Part shown: in pieces, positions 33,790-43,152 of the stretch
Layout: every line of letters starts with the position of its first letter
Position numbering within the stretch: position 1 is the stretch's first letter
Source: Brevundimonas sp.
Lineage (GTDB): Bacteria; Pseudomonadota; Alphaproteobacteria; Caulobacterales; Caulobacteraceae
Direction of reading: 5' to 3'
Assembly (NCBI RefSeq): GCF_013912065.1
Contig: NZ_JACESA010000013.1
Location: forward strand, 1 to 64,000
Length of the DNA stretch: 64,000 nucleotides
The notes under the pieces: model-generated
Database searches by the model: none
Told to the model about the DNA's origin: nothing
What the model saw: only the letters and a program-made list of their open reading frames with translations
Position numbers and translations under genes: made by a program

Positions 33790-35673
33790 ATGGCCGCCCC
33801 GGATACTCCCGCCGAAACCTTCAAGCGCGCGCTGGGTCACGCCGCCCGCGCCCTGGCCGAACAGTCCGAGCTGGAAGTGGTCTTCGGTTCGGATGGTCCC
33901 AAACTGGTCGGCGGCGTCCTGACCCTGCCGCATCCGCCGCGCGATCCGTCGGGGCCCGAGAGCGCTTCGCTGCGGGGCCAGGCCGACCGGCTGGCCCTGC
34001 GCCTGGCCAATCACGACACGGCGGTCAACGCGCGCATGCGGCCCGCCGACAGCAAGGCGGCCGAGGTGTTCGACGCGGTCGAACAGGCGCGGGTCGAGGC
34101 CGTGGGCTCCGAGTACCTGGCGGGCGTGCGCGACAATCTGGGCGCGGCCCTGCTCACCCGTCTGGAAAAGACGGGCGCCCTGCGGATCGCTGAGGCCGAG
34201 CGGGTGCCGGTGTCGGAGGCCGTGGCCCTGTTGGTGCGCGAGCGGCTGACCGGCCGACCGTCGCCCGACGGCGCCAAGACCATGCTGGACCTGGTCCGCG
34301 CTGGTATCGAGACCCGGGCCGGGCTGAAGCTGGACGCCTTGGCGGCGGTGGCGGGCGACCAGACGGCTTTCGCCGAAAAGATGCGCGACGTCCTGCGCGC
34401 CCTCGATCTCGATCCGGGCGACGGACGCGGCGAGGACTCGTCCGAGGATCCGGGCGACGAAGAGCCCGATCCCCAGGAGCCCGAGGCCAAGGACCAACCC
34501 GACGAGGATGAAGACGAGGAGGGCGGCGAGGGCTCCCAGTCGATGGAGGGCGACGCCGACGATCAGTCTTCCGAGGAGGAACGAGAGAGCCGCCCCGAAG
34601 GCGCGCCCGCCGATCCCGACGGCGACGGGGCCGAGGACGGGCCCGAACTGAACGAGGGCCAGCAGCCCAATCGCCAGCAGACCGCCGACGACGGCCGGGC
34701 GACCGACTTCTACCGCGTCTTCACCACCGCCTATGACGAGGTGGTCGACGCCGCCGACCTGTGCGACCCGATGGAGCTGGAGCGGCTGCGCAATCTGCTG
34801 GACCAGCAACTGACCATCCTGTCCAGCGTGGTGTCGCGTCTGGCCAACAAGCTGCAGCGCCGCCTGCTGGCCCAGCAGAACCGATCCTGGATGTTCGATC
34901 TGGAAGAGGGGATGCTGGACACGGCCCGCCTGACCCGGATCGTCACCGACCCCACGGCGCCCCTGTCGTTCAAGGCCGAGAGCGAAAGCCCGTTCCGCGA
35001 CACGGTCGTCACCCTGCTGCTGGACAATTCCGGCTCGATGCGGGGGCGGCCGATCATGGTGGCGGCGGTCTGCGCCGACATCCTGGCGCGGACCCTGGAA
35101 CGGTGCGGCGTCAAGGTCGAGATCCTGGGCTTCACCACCCGCGCCTGGAAGGGTGGCCAGAGCCGCGAGGCCTGGATCACGGCCGGCAAACCCGCCAACC
35201 CCGGCCGTCTGAACGACCTGCGCCACATCATCTACAAGGCCGCCGACGCCCCATGGCGCCGGGCCAAGAAGAACCTGGGCCTGATGATGCGCGAGGGCCT
35301 GCTGAAGGAAAACATCGACGGCGAGGCGCTGCAGTGGGCGCACAACCGGCTGCTGGCCCGGACCGAGCAACGCCGCATCCTGATGGTCATCTCGGACGGT
35401 TCGCCTGTCGACGACTCCACCCAGTCGGCCAACGCCGCCCTCTATCTGGACAAGCATCTGCGTCAGGTGATCGCCGAGATCGAGGATCGGTCGCCGGTCG
35501 AGCTTCTGGCCATCGGAATCGGCCACGACGTGACCCGCTGGTACCGCAAGGCCCTGACCATCGTCGATGTCGAACAGCTTGCCGGGGCCATGACCGAGAA
35601 ACTGGCGGAGCTGTTCGAGGCCGAAAGCGCCGCCGTTCCGGCCCGCCGGGTGCGAAAGAAGCTGGCGGCATGA
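33790..35673 (+). CDS. cobT: Cobaltochelatase subunit CobT
   Basis: A 627-residue protein of the aerobic cobaltochelatase, which with AAA+ CobS drives cobalt insertion by CobN into hydrogenobyrinate diamide for vitamin B12. The N-terminal CobT domain is at about 1-205. A very acidic linker (Asp/Glu-rich, about 210-310) follows, then a VWA domain with the MIDAS motif D412-N-S-G-S416 ([15 protein letters not shown]). Such proteins have also been misassigned when B12 synthesis is absent. Neither cobS nor cobN is in the window, although cobS is usually next door. The stop overlaps the next gene by four bases. Confidence 0.92.
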   Translation: MAAPDTPAETFKRALGHAARALAEQSELEVVFGSDGPKLVGGVLTLPHPPRDPSGPESASLRGQADRLALRLANHDTAVNARMRPADSKAAEVFDAVEQARVEAVGSEYLAGVRDNLGAALLTRLEKTGALRIAEAERVPVSEAVALLVRERLTGRPSPDGAKTMLDLVRAGIETRAGLKLDALAAVAGDQTAFAEKMRDVLRALDLDPGDGRGEDSSEDPGDEEPDPQEPEAKDQPDEDEDEEGGEGSQSMEGDADDQSSEEERESRPEGAPADPDGDGAEDGPELNEGQQPNRQQTADDGRATDFYRVFTTAYDEVVDAADLCDPMELERLRNLLDQQLTILSSVVSRLANKLQRRLLAQQNRSWMFDLEEGMLDTARLTRIVTDPTAPLSFKAESESPFRDTVVTLLLDNSGSMRGRPIMVAAVCADILARTLERCGVKVEILGFTTRAWKGGQSREAWITAGKPANPGRLNDLRHIIYKAADAPWRRAKKNLGLMMREGLLKENIDGEALQWAHNRLLARTEQRRILMVISDGSPVDDSTQSANAALYLDKHLRQVIAEIEDRSPVELLAIGIGHDVTRWYRKALTIVDVEQLAGAMTEKLAELFEAESAAVPARRVRKKLAA

Positions 35674-36650
35674 GCCGGTTACGCCGTCTCGCCGCCGCCT
35701 GGGTCGCCCTGTCCCTGACGGCCTGCGCCGCCACCCTGGGTCCGCCCCAACCCGACCTGGCCGCCGCCGCCGGCTGGACCTTTGCTCCGGCCGAACTGAA
35801 GCCGGTCGGCCTGGGCCTGCCGGGCGCGGTGCTGGCCCCCGGCGTTCGCTTCGCCGGCGGGGTGGAGATCGTAGCAGGCCTGGGATCGCCGCTGCACGGC
35901 CTGTCGGACCTTAAGCTGACCGGCGACGGCGGGTTCGTCGCCGTATCTGACGGCGGTGACCTGGTGCGTGGGGCGCTGCGGCTCGATCCCCAGGGGCGGC
36001 TGGTCGGCGTCGATCGCCTGACCACCCGTCGACTGACGCTGGAGAACGGCCGACCGATCACCGACAAGTTCGACGGCGACGCCGAGGGCCTGGCCCTGAC
36101 CCGTTCGGGCGACCTGCTGATCAGTTTCGAGCGCCGCCACCGCATCTGGAACTATGGCCCCTTGTCGGCCCCGCGCGCGCCGACGCCCGTGGCCATGCCG
36201 GACGCGGCCTTTGCCGACAACGAAGGCATGGAGGGGCTGGCCGCCGCCCTGCCCCGCCAAGGCGGGGGCTGGCGCGTCCTTGGAGAAGGCGGCGGCGTCT
36301 GGGACTGCACGCCCGCCCGCTGCCAGGTCGTCGTCCCGCCGCCGGCCCAAGCGCCCAGGGACGCCGACTATCGCAGCACGGGCCTGGATCGCGACCCCTC
36401 GGGCGAGGGCTGGTTCATGGTCGAGCGCCGCTACAGTCCGCCGTTCGACATGCGCGGCCGCGTGCGTCGGCTGGCGCCGGACGGAACGCCCGGACCGGTC
36501 CTGATCGAACTGAAGCTGCCCGGCACGACCGACAATTTCGAAGGCGTCGCGGCCGAACGGCGCGGACAGACGACGCGGCTGTATCTGCTGTCCGACGACA
36601 ACGCCAACCCGGCCCAGCGCACCCTGCTGCTGGCGTTCGACCTCGACTAG
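35670..36650 (+). CDS. Phytase-like/esterase-like domain lipoprotein
   Basis: A 326-residue protein starting at the ATG that overlaps the cobT stop. The N-terminus is a lipoprotein signal with lipobox LTAC ([13 protein letters not shown]). The body is the 'esterase-like activity of phytase' family: [71 protein letters not shown] and [24 protein letters not shown], consistent with a beta-propeller. Enzymatic activity in this family is poorly established. Coupling to cobT is unexpected for a membrane-anchored protein. It converges on otsA, with one base between the stops. Confidence 0.87.
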   Translation: MSRLRRLAAAWVALSLTACAATLGPPQPDLAAAAGWTFAPAELKPVGLGLPGAVLAPGVRFAGGVEIVAGLGSPLHGLSDLKLTGDGGFVAVSDGGDLVRGALRLDPQGRLVGVDRLTTRRLTLENGRPITDKFDGDAEGLALTRSGDLLISFERRHRIWNYGPLSAPRAPTPVAMPDAAFADNEGMEGLAAALPRQGGGWRVLGEGGGVWDCTPARCQVVVPPPAQAPRDADYRSTGLDRDPSGEGWFMVERRYSPPFDMRGRVRRLAPDGTPGPVLIELKLPGTTDNFEGVAAERRGQTTRLYLLSDDNANPAQRTLLLAFDLD

Positions 36651-36651
36651 A

Positions 36652-38064
36652 TCAGGCCGCGCCCGCCCACTGAGCCGTTTCCGGCTCGCCCTCGACCGCC
36701 AACAGGCATTTGACGAAGGCGTCGCGCCAGACGCCGACGTCGGTGTCGCGCACCACCTGCATCAGGGCCTCCCATTTGCGGATTCGCTCGGACAGGGGCA
36801 TGGTCAGGGCTTTCTGGATGGCGTCCGACAGCTCCTCGCGGCTGTAGGGATTGACCAGCAGGGCCTCGCCCATCTGTTCGGCGGCGCCGGCGAAGCGCGA
36901 TAGGATCAGGACGCCCGGATCGTCCGGGTTCTGGGCGCAGACATATTCCTTCGCCACCAGGTTCATGCCGTCGCGCAAAGGCGTCACCAGACCGACCTTG
37001 GCCGCCCGATAGATGCCGGCCAGTTGATCGCGCCGATAGGTGCGGTTCAGGTAGCGGATCGGCTGCCAGTCCATGTCGGCGAAGGCGCCGTTGACCCGGC
37101 CGGCCAACGAATCCAGCCGCGCGCGCAGATCCTGGTAGGAATCGACGTCGTCGCGCGAGATCGGCGTCACCTGCAGCAGGAAGACCTCGCCCCGCATCGA
37201 GGGGTTGTCGTGCAGGAACTGCTCATAGCCCAGCAGCCGCTCTTCCAGCCCCTTGGAATAGTCGAGCCGGTCCACGCCCACGATCATGGCGCGGAAGGCC
37301 GCCGAGGCCGCCATCCGGTCATAGGTCCGGGCCCCCAGGGTCGAGTTGCGCGCCGCCAGGAAGCCGTCGACGTCGATGCCGATGGGGAAGACGCCGGTCT
37401 GGACCCGGCGACCGAAACATTCGAGCCCGCCGTGGCCGAACAGCTCGCCCTGCGCCTCGCTGACCACATAGTCGGTGAACAGGTCGCACCATTCCCGCGT
37501 GTGGAAACCGATCAGGTCGAAGTCGAACATGGATTCCACCAGCCGCCGGTGATGCGGCAGGGTGACCAGTAGCTGGCGCGCCGGCCAGGGGGTGTGCAGG
37601 AAGAAGCCGATCCGGTTGCGTATGCCCAGGCGGCGCAGGTCCCGCGCCATCGGGATCATGTGATAATCGTGGATCCAGATGATGTCCTCCGGCTGGATCA
37701 CCGGAGCCAGGACCTCGGCGAAACGGCGGTTCACCCGTTCATAGCCCTCGCCGTACGACCGTTCGTACTGGGCCAGGTCGATCCGGTGGTGGAACAGGGG
37801 CCAAAGGGTCTTGTTGGCGTAGCCGTTGTAATATTCGTCGACGTCCTGGGGCTCCAGATCGACCAGGCCGACGGTGACGCCGGCGCGGTCCTCGACCTTC
37901 ATCTCGCCGGTGAACTCCTCGACCGTCTCGCCGGACCAGCCGAACCACAGGCCGTCGTATTTTCTCAACGCGGCGGACAGGGCCATGGCCAGACCGCCGG
38001 CCGAGCCCGCGGCGGGGTCCGTCGGGGCGGAAACCCGGTTGGATACGACGATTAGACGACTCAT
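36652..38064 (-). CDS. otsA: Trehalose-6-phosphate synthase
   Basis: A 470-residue GT20 glycosyltransferase that makes trehalose 6-phosphate from UDP-glucose and glucose 6-phosphate. The opening LIVVSNRVSAP...GGLAMAL, the substrate-binding WSGETVEEF, IWIHDYHMIPMARDLRRLG, GFFLHTPWPARQLLVTLP, and the C-terminal TPLRDGMNLVAKEYVCAQ with GVLILSRFAGAAEQM are all classical. It is the last gene of a minus-strand otsB-GH15-otsA module. Trehalose protects against osmotic, heat and drying stress. No sigma-factor site could be identified with confidence. Confidence 0.96.
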   Translation of the reverse strand: MSRLIVVSNRVSAPTDPAAGSAGGLAMALSAALRKYDGLWFGWSGETVEEFTGEMKVEDRAGVTVGLVDLEPQDVDEYYNGYANKTLWPLFHHRIDLAQYERSYGEGYERVNRRFAEVLAPVIQPEDIIWIHDYHMIPMARDLRRLGIRNRIGFFLHTPWPARQLLVTLPHHRRLVESMFDFDLIGFHTREWCDLFTDYVVSEAQGELFGHGGLECFGRRVQTGVFPIGIDVDGFLAARNSTLGARTYDRMAASAAFRAMIVGVDRLDYSKGLEERLLGYEQFLHDNPSMRGEVFLLQVTPISRDDVDSYQDLRARLDSLAGRVNGAFADMDWQPIRYLNRTYRRDQLAGIYRAAKVGLVTPLRDGMNLVAKEYVCAQNPDDPGVLILSRFAGAAEQMGEALLVNPYSREELSDAIQKALTMPLSERIRKWEALMQVVRDTDVGVWRDAFVKCLLAVEGEPETAQWAGAA

Positions 38065-38117
38065 GACTTCACTTCGGCGGCGATCCCAGCCCCGGGATCA
38101 GACAGGCGTTCGACGCA

Positions 38118-39902
38118 TCAACGCACGTCGGTCCAGGAACGGCTCAACATCACGGCGCAATTGATGATGCCGACCAGGGAATAGGTCTGGGGGTAGTTGC
38201 CCCACAGCTCGCCATCCTCGACCGAAATGTCCTCGCTCAGCAACCCCGCATGGGTGCGCCGGGCCAGCATCTCCTCGAAAATGGCCCGCGCCTCCTCGAC
38301 CCGGCCGTTCTGATGCAGGGCCTCGATGAACCAGAAGGTGCAGAAGTTGAAGGCCGTTTCCGGCTCTCCGAAGTCGTCCGGCTCGACATAGCGGAACAGG
38401 AAGGGACCCTTCTTCAGGTCGCGTTCGATGGCGTCGAAGGTCGCCACCTGGCGAGGATCGTGAGCGTCGAGGAAGCCCAGGTCGGTCAGTTGCAGCAGGG
38501 AGGCGTCCAGTTCGCGCCCGCCGAAACTGGCGGCGAACCGGCCCTCGTCCGGCAGGAAGGTCTCGGCCTCGATCCGCTCGCGGATCAGGGTCGCCCGATC
38601 GCGCCAGACGTCGACGCGCGCCGTCAGGCCAAGATGTTCGGCCGCCTTGGCCAGACGATCGCAGGCCGCCCAGCACATGACCGAGGAATAGGTGTGGACG
38701 CGGGCGATGGTGCGGAACTCCCACAGGCCCGCATCGGTCTGGTCATGCATGGCGAAGGCCCGCTCGCCGACCCGCTCCAGCGCATAGAAGTCGTCCACCG
38801 TGCCGGGACGCAGCAGCCGCTGGTCGTAGAAGGCCTGGACCAGCGGCAGAACGATCTGTCCGTAGACATCGTGTTGCAGATGCTCGTGCGCCTGATTGCC
38901 GATTCGCACCGGCTTCATGCCGCGATAGCCCTCGACCGTATCGACGATGCTCTCGCCAATGCCGGGCTCCAGGCCGACGCCATAGACCGGCTGGACATGG
39001 CCCCCGGCCGAATCATCGACCAGGTTGCGCAGATAGACGAGATAGTTCTCAAGGATATCGACCGCCCCCAGCCGGTTCAGCGCCCGCACCGTATAATAGG
39101 CGTCGCGGATCCAGCAGTAGCGATAGTCCCAGTTGCGCCCGCTCTCCTTGAACTCGGGCACCGAGGTGGTCATGGCGGCGACGATGGCCCCCGTCTCCTC
39201 ATAGGCGCAGAGCTTCAGGGTTATGGCGGCGCGGATCACCGCCTCCTGATAGTCCAGCGGCAGATAGAGTTTGCGCACCCAGTCCTGCCAATAGGCGACG
39301 GTGCGATCCAGCGCCGCCTGAACGCCCGGGCCGACGTCCTGGTCATAGCCTTCGTCGGGCCCGAAGAAGAAGGCGTGCTGACGTTCCAGCCGGAACACCC
39401 GTTCTTCCAGAACATGCGAAACCGGGCAGTCGGTCGTCAGGCGGAAGGTCACATCCGGACACTGGAAGCGGATATGGTTCGAGCCCGAGGTATGGGGGGC
39501 CGGTTTCGCGCCCCAGTCGGCGGACGGACGAAGCCGGATGCGGATGCGCGGCGTCCCCTCGAGCGGGCGCACGATCCGCCCGAAGGCCAGAGGCCGATAG
39601 GTGCGTGAATGTTTCGGATGGCGGGGGGCGAAGTCGATCACCTCCACCGTCGCTCCGTCCTCGGCCGTCAGGACGGTGCGCAGCACGGGGGTGTTGCGGA
39701 CATAGGCCTGGCTGACGTGTTTCAGCCCCTCCAGCTCCACGGCCCAGAAGCCGTGTTCCGGATCCTCGCCGTCCATCAGGGCCGAGAAGACCGGGTCGCC
39801 GTCCACGCGCGGGGCGCAGGCCCAGACGAATCGGCCCTGGCGGTCGATCAGGGCGCTGATGGCGCAATTGCCGATGGGAAACAGATCGAGATTGGGCTTC
39901 AT
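38118..39902 (-). CDS. GH15 family glycoside hydrolase (glucoamylase/trehalase-like)
   Basis: A 594-residue cytoplasmic protein of the GH15 family. It has an N-terminal beta-sandwich domain (NLDLFPIGNCAISALIDRQGRFVWACAPR) and an (alpha/alpha)6 barrel with GRNWDYRYCWIRDAYYTVRALNRLG and a C-terminal LLSEDISVEDGELWGNYPQTYSLVGIINCAVML carrying a likely catalytic Glu. There is no signal peptide. Some members of this branch are trehalases. Its place between trehalose-6-phosphate synthase and phosphatase genes, with five bases to otsB, makes trehalose or a related glucoside the best guess. That is context-based inference. Confidence 0.9.
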   Translation of the reverse strand: MKPNLDLFPIGNCAISALIDRQGRFVWACAPRVDGDPVFSALMDGEDPEHGFWAVELEGLKHVSQAYVRNTPVLRTVLTAEDGATVEVIDFAPRHPKHSRTYRPLAFGRIVRPLEGTPRIRIRLRPSADWGAKPAPHTSGSNHIRFQCPDVTFRLTTDCPVSHVLEERVFRLERQHAFFFGPDEGYDQDVGPGVQAALDRTVAYWQDWVRKLYLPLDYQEAVIRAAITLKLCAYEETGAIVAAMTTSVPEFKESGRNWDYRYCWIRDAYYTVRALNRLGAVDILENYLVYLRNLVDDSAGGHVQPVYGVGLEPGIGESIVDTVEGYRGMKPVRIGNQAHEHLQHDVYGQIVLPLVQAFYDQRLLRPGTVDDFYALERVGERAFAMHDQTDAGLWEFRTIARVHTYSSVMCWAACDRLAKAAEHLGLTARVDVWRDRATLIRERIEAETFLPDEGRFAASFGGRELDASLLQLTDLGFLDAHDPRQVATFDAIERDLKKGPFLFRYVEPDDFGEPETAFNFCTFWFIEALHQNGRVEEARAIFEEMLARRTHAGLLSEDISVEDGELWGNYPQTYSLVGIINCAVMLSRSWTDVR

Positions 39903-39906
39903 CGGT

Positions 39907-40665
39907 TCAGGCCTCCGCCACGGCTTCGAGCCAGGTCAGGACGGCGTCGACATCGTCCAGCCGATAGCGGGCGGCGGTCTCGCGTTCCGGCCCGACCAGA
40001 ACGCCGTAGCCGCCCAGCGCGGCCGCGGCTTCGAAACCGTGCTCGTCGGTCAGGTCGTCGCCCAGCATCACCGGGACGGCGCCTTTGAACGGTTCGTCCT
40101 GCATGAAGGCGGTCACGGCCGTGCCCTTGTCGGCGCCGGGCGTCTTGAGCTCCAGCACCATATGACCGGGCTGCAGGCTCAGGCCCGTTTCAGCCTGAAT
40201 ACGCTGCGCCAGCTGCTCGGCGGCGGACGCCTGATCCGGCGCCTGGCGATAGTGCAGACCGGCGGAGACGCCCTTGTCCTCGACGATCGTGCCCGGCCGT
40301 TCGGCGGCGAAAGCGTGGAAGGCGGCCAGGGCCTCGGCCACGCCGGCGTCCGGTTCGCCGCGCTCGATCGAACCGTCCTTCAGCCGACGCTCCAGGCCGT
40401 GAACGCCGGAGGCGGACGTCAGGGCGCGACCGGAAATTCGATCGATCTCGACGATGGTCCGACCACTGATGATGGCCACCCGCCCTTCCAGCCGCGCCTC
40501 GACGGCCTTCAGCGCGGCCGTGCGGCGGGCGACCGGGACGACCGCATCCGGGGTCGGCGCCATCGGGGCCAGAACCCCGTCCATATCGAGAAACAACGCG
40601 ACGCCCTCGGCGAGGACAGGCGGCGTAGGCAACAGCAGCGCGGCGGCTCCGGCGTGAGACGGCAT
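39907..40665 (-). CDS. otsB: Trehalose-6-phosphate phosphatase
   Basis: A 252-residue HAD phosphatase that removes phosphate from trehalose 6-phosphate. Motif I is VALFLDMDGVLAPM, with D27 and D29. The Ser/Thr of motif II lies in VAIISGRTIVEI, and motif IV is VPVMLGDDLTDEHGFEAAAALGG. The cap domain contains ALTSASGVHGLERR, close to the usual GNHGLE-type element. First gene of the trehalose module; the 170-base gap to the divergent kdsD-like gene should hold its promoter. Confidence 0.94.
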   Translation of the reverse strand: MPSHAGAAALLLPTPPVLAEGVALFLDMDGVLAPMAPTPDAVVPVARRTAALKAVEARLEGRVAIISGRTIVEIDRISGRALTSASGVHGLERRLKDGSIERGEPDAGVAEALAAFHAFAAERPGTIVEDKGVSAGLHYRQAPDQASAAEQLAQRIQAETGLSLQPGHMVLELKTPGADKGTAVTAFMQDEPFKGAVPVMLGDDLTDEHGFEAAAALGGYGVLVGPERETAARYRLDDVDAVLTWLEAVAEA

Positions 40666-40835
40666 ATGAGTCCAAACTCTTTTTGACTTCCCCAGCGTCG
40701 TTTAACGCACCAGTGCGGCAAAGGTTGACCCGAAAGCGACAAAGTCGTCTGAAAGGTCGTGTTGCGTGCGGCCTTGGGATGGGGCAGATCGCGCGCCTCG
40801 AACCAAGGAGAGCCCGGAAGCGGGCCTGTCAGACC

Positions 40836-41828
40836 ATGACCGAGATCGTCCATTCGTCCTCAGAAGACATCGCCGTGATGACCGACCGCGCCCGCGAGGT
40901 CATGCGGCTGAATATCGAGGCGCTGGAGGCGTTGGAGCGGACGATCGACGTTTCCCTGGCCCGCGCGGTCGATGTGATCATGAGCCGCCCCGGCTATGTG
41001 ATCGTCACCGGCATGGGCAAGTCGGGCCATATCGGCGGCAAGATCGCCGCGACCCTGGCCTCGACCGGGACCAACGCCTTCTTCGTCCATCCGGCCGAGA
41101 TGAGCCACGGCGACCTGGGCATGCTGCGGCCCGACGTGACCGTGCTGGCCATTTCCAACTCGGGCGAGAGCCGCGAACTTCGCGATCCCCTGATCTATTG
41201 CCAGCGCAACGGCATCCCGGTCATCGCCATCACCCAGCGTCCCGCCAGCTTCCTGGGCCGCAACGCCGCCGTGTGTCTGACCATGCCCAGCGTGGCCGAG
41301 GCCTGTCCCAATGGCCTGGCCCCCACGACCTCGACCCTGATGACCCTGGCCCTGGGCGACGCCCTGGCCATGGTGCTGATGGACCGACGCGAGTTCAGCG
41401 CCCTGGATTTCGGCCTGCACCATCCCGGCGGCGCCCTGGGCATGAGCCTGCAGAGCGTGCGCGAATGGATGGGGGACAATGCCGCGGCCCCGGCCAGCGT
41501 TCCGCTGAACGCCACCTTCAGCGAAGTGGTCTCGGCTATCACCGAGGGTCGCAAGGGCGCGGTCGCGGTCTTGAGGGCGGACGGCGCCCTGGCCGGGATC
41601 GTCACCGACGGCGACCTTCGCCGCGCCTTCCAGCGCGACATCACCAATTTGACGGCGGCCGACATCATGGGCCCCAATCCGATCACCGTCGAACCCGACG
41701 CCCGGATGAGCGACGTCGTGGATCTTCTGACGGCCAACAAGATCGCCAATCTGTTCGTGGTCGAAGAGGGACGCCCGACCGCCATCGTCCATATCGCCGA
41801 ACTGATGCAGGCCGGCTACGTCGCCTGA
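40836..41828 (+). CDS. D-arabinose-5-phosphate isomerase (KdsD/KpsF/GutQ family)
   Basis: A 330-residue protein. An N-terminal SIS sugar-isomerase domain (about 40-175) contains VIVTGMGKSGHIGGKIAATLASTGTNAFF, HPAEMSHGDLGM and NSGESREL. Two CBS domains fill the C-terminal half (GALAGIVTDGDLRRAFQ, and PITVEPDARMSDVVDLLTANKIANLFVV). It interconverts ribulose 5-phosphate and arabinose 5-phosphate, the first step to Kdo, which is used in lipopolysaccharide or capsule. I chose the ATG at 40836; a GTG-ATG pair about 14 codons later is possible. A glycosyltransferase gene follows after ten bases. Confidence 0.93.
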   Translation: MTEIVHSSSEDIAVMTDRAREVMRLNIEALEALERTIDVSLARAVDVIMSRPGYVIVTGMGKSGHIGGKIAATLASTGTNAFFVHPAEMSHGDLGMLRPDVTVLAISNSGESRELRDPLIYCQRNGIPVIAITQRPASFLGRNAAVCLTMPSVAEACPNGLAPTTSTLMTLALGDALAMVLMDRREFSALDFGLHHPGGALGMSLQSVREWMGDNAAAPASVPLNATFSEVVSAITEGRKGAVAVLRADGALAGIVTDGDLRRAFQRDITNLTAADIMGPNPITVEPDARMSDVVDLLTANKIANLFVVEEGRPTAIVHIAELMQAGYVA

Positions 41829-41838
41829 GCACCCGGTC

Positions 41839-43122
41839 ATGCGTATCCTCTATGACGCCAGCCGGCTGATGAGCCGGGCCGACCGCTCCGCCCCGACGGG
41901 GGTCGATCGGGTCTGTCTGGCCTATGCCGAATGGCTGCTGTCGCGCCCCGACGTCGTCACCATACCGGTGCGGGGCCGCAAGAACCGGCTGGTCGCGGTC
42001 GAGACCGACTGGTTCCGCCGGTTCGTCGCCGACCTGCGGGCGCGGTGGAACGGCGCGGGCGAGGCGCCGGGCGATCCGGCGCATGAGGCGCGGCTGCTGG
42101 CCGCCCTGGCCTCCGCGATCCGTCCCGCCGATTCCGTGATCAGCCCGCCCCCCGCCCCCGCAGGGGAAAAGTCCGTCGACAAGGGCCGGGTGATGAAGCA
42201 GTTCTTCCGCTCGCGTCATGTCGCCGCCCTGCCCGACGCCGACCTCTATCTGAACGTGGGCCACACCACCCTGCACGATCCGACGGCCCTGCGGGACCTG
42301 GAGGCGGCGGGGATCGAGCGGGTCGTCCTGATCCACGACCTGATCCCGGTCACCCACCCGGAATTCTGCCGACCCGGCGACGGCGACAAACATCACGCTC
42401 GCGTCGCCAACACCCTGCGTCACGCCAGTCGGGTCATCGTCAACTCCACCTATACCGGCGACGAGCTGCGCGCCTTCGCGTCACGAGAGGGCCTGCCCCA
42501 GCCTCCGGTCCATATCGCCCATCTGGGTCTGGAGCCCGCCTTCGTCGCCGGAGCGGCCTTGGAGGCGACGCGTCCCTATTTCGTCCATGTGGGCACCATC
42601 GAGGCGCGCAAGAATCTGGCGCTTCTGCTGACCTTGTGGCGACGACTGGAAGAGCGTCTGGGCGACCGGACGCCCTCGCTGGTCCTGGTGGGCCGCTATG
42701 GCTGGGAGAACGAGGCGGTGCTGGACCATCTGCAACGGTCGCCGAACCTGCGCGGCGTGGTGCATCAGGCGTCCAATCTGTCCGACGCCCTGCTGGCCCG
42801 GTTGATGCGGGGCGCGCGAGCGGTTCTGGCCCCTTCTTCGGTGGAAGGCTTCGATCTGCCGGCGGTTGAGGCCGTCGCCATGGGGGTTTCGCTGATCGCC
42901 TCGGACATTCCGCCGCATCGCGAACTGACTCCGGACGCGGAGCTGATCGATCCGCTCGACGGTCTGGGCTGGCTGGCGGCGATCGAGCGCGCCACATCAA
43001 CCCCGCCAGCGCCGGCCGCGCCTCGGAACCCGCCGGTCTGGTCCACGCATTTCGACATCGTCGCGGAGGCGATCGGCCTGAGGTCGGTCTCGCCTCTGGC
43101 GGGCGCTTCCAAAGACTTGTAA
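41839..43122 (+). CDS. GT4-type glycosyltransferase
   Basis: A 427-residue cytoplasmic GT-B glycosyltransferase. The N-terminal half (MRILYDASRLMSR, APTGVDRVCLAYAEWLL) is the acceptor domain. The C-terminal half carries VHVGTIEARKNLALLLTLW, TPSLVLVGRYGWEN and LAPSSVEGFDLPAVEAVAMGVSLIASD, which includes the E-x7-E donor-binding pair. Sugar donor and acceptor are unknown. Placement between an arabinose-5-phosphate isomerase and a polysaccharide export lipoprotein points to an exported envelope polysaccharide. The frame ends 30 bases before the export gene. Confidence 0.9.
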   Translation: MRILYDASRLMSRADRSAPTGVDRVCLAYAEWLLSRPDVVTIPVRGRKNRLVAVETDWFRRFVADLRARWNGAGEAPGDPAHEARLLAALASAIRPADSVISPPPAPAGEKSVDKGRVMKQFFRSRHVAALPDADLYLNVGHTTLHDPTALRDLEAAGIERVVLIHDLIPVTHPEFCRPGDGDKHHARVANTLRHASRVIVNSTYTGDELRAFASREGLPQPPVHIAHLGLEPAFVAGAALEATRPYFVHVGTIEARKNLALLLTLWRRLEERLGDRTPSLVLVGRYGWENEAVLDHLQRSPNLRGVVHQASNLSDALLARLMRGARAVLAPSSVEGFDLPAVEAVAMGVSLIASDIPPHRELTPDAELIDPLDGLGWLAAIERATSTPPAPAAPRNPPVWSTHFDIVAEAIGLRSVSPLAGASKDL

Positions 43123-43152
43123 TCAAGCCGCGAACAAGGGCCGACCTGCTTC

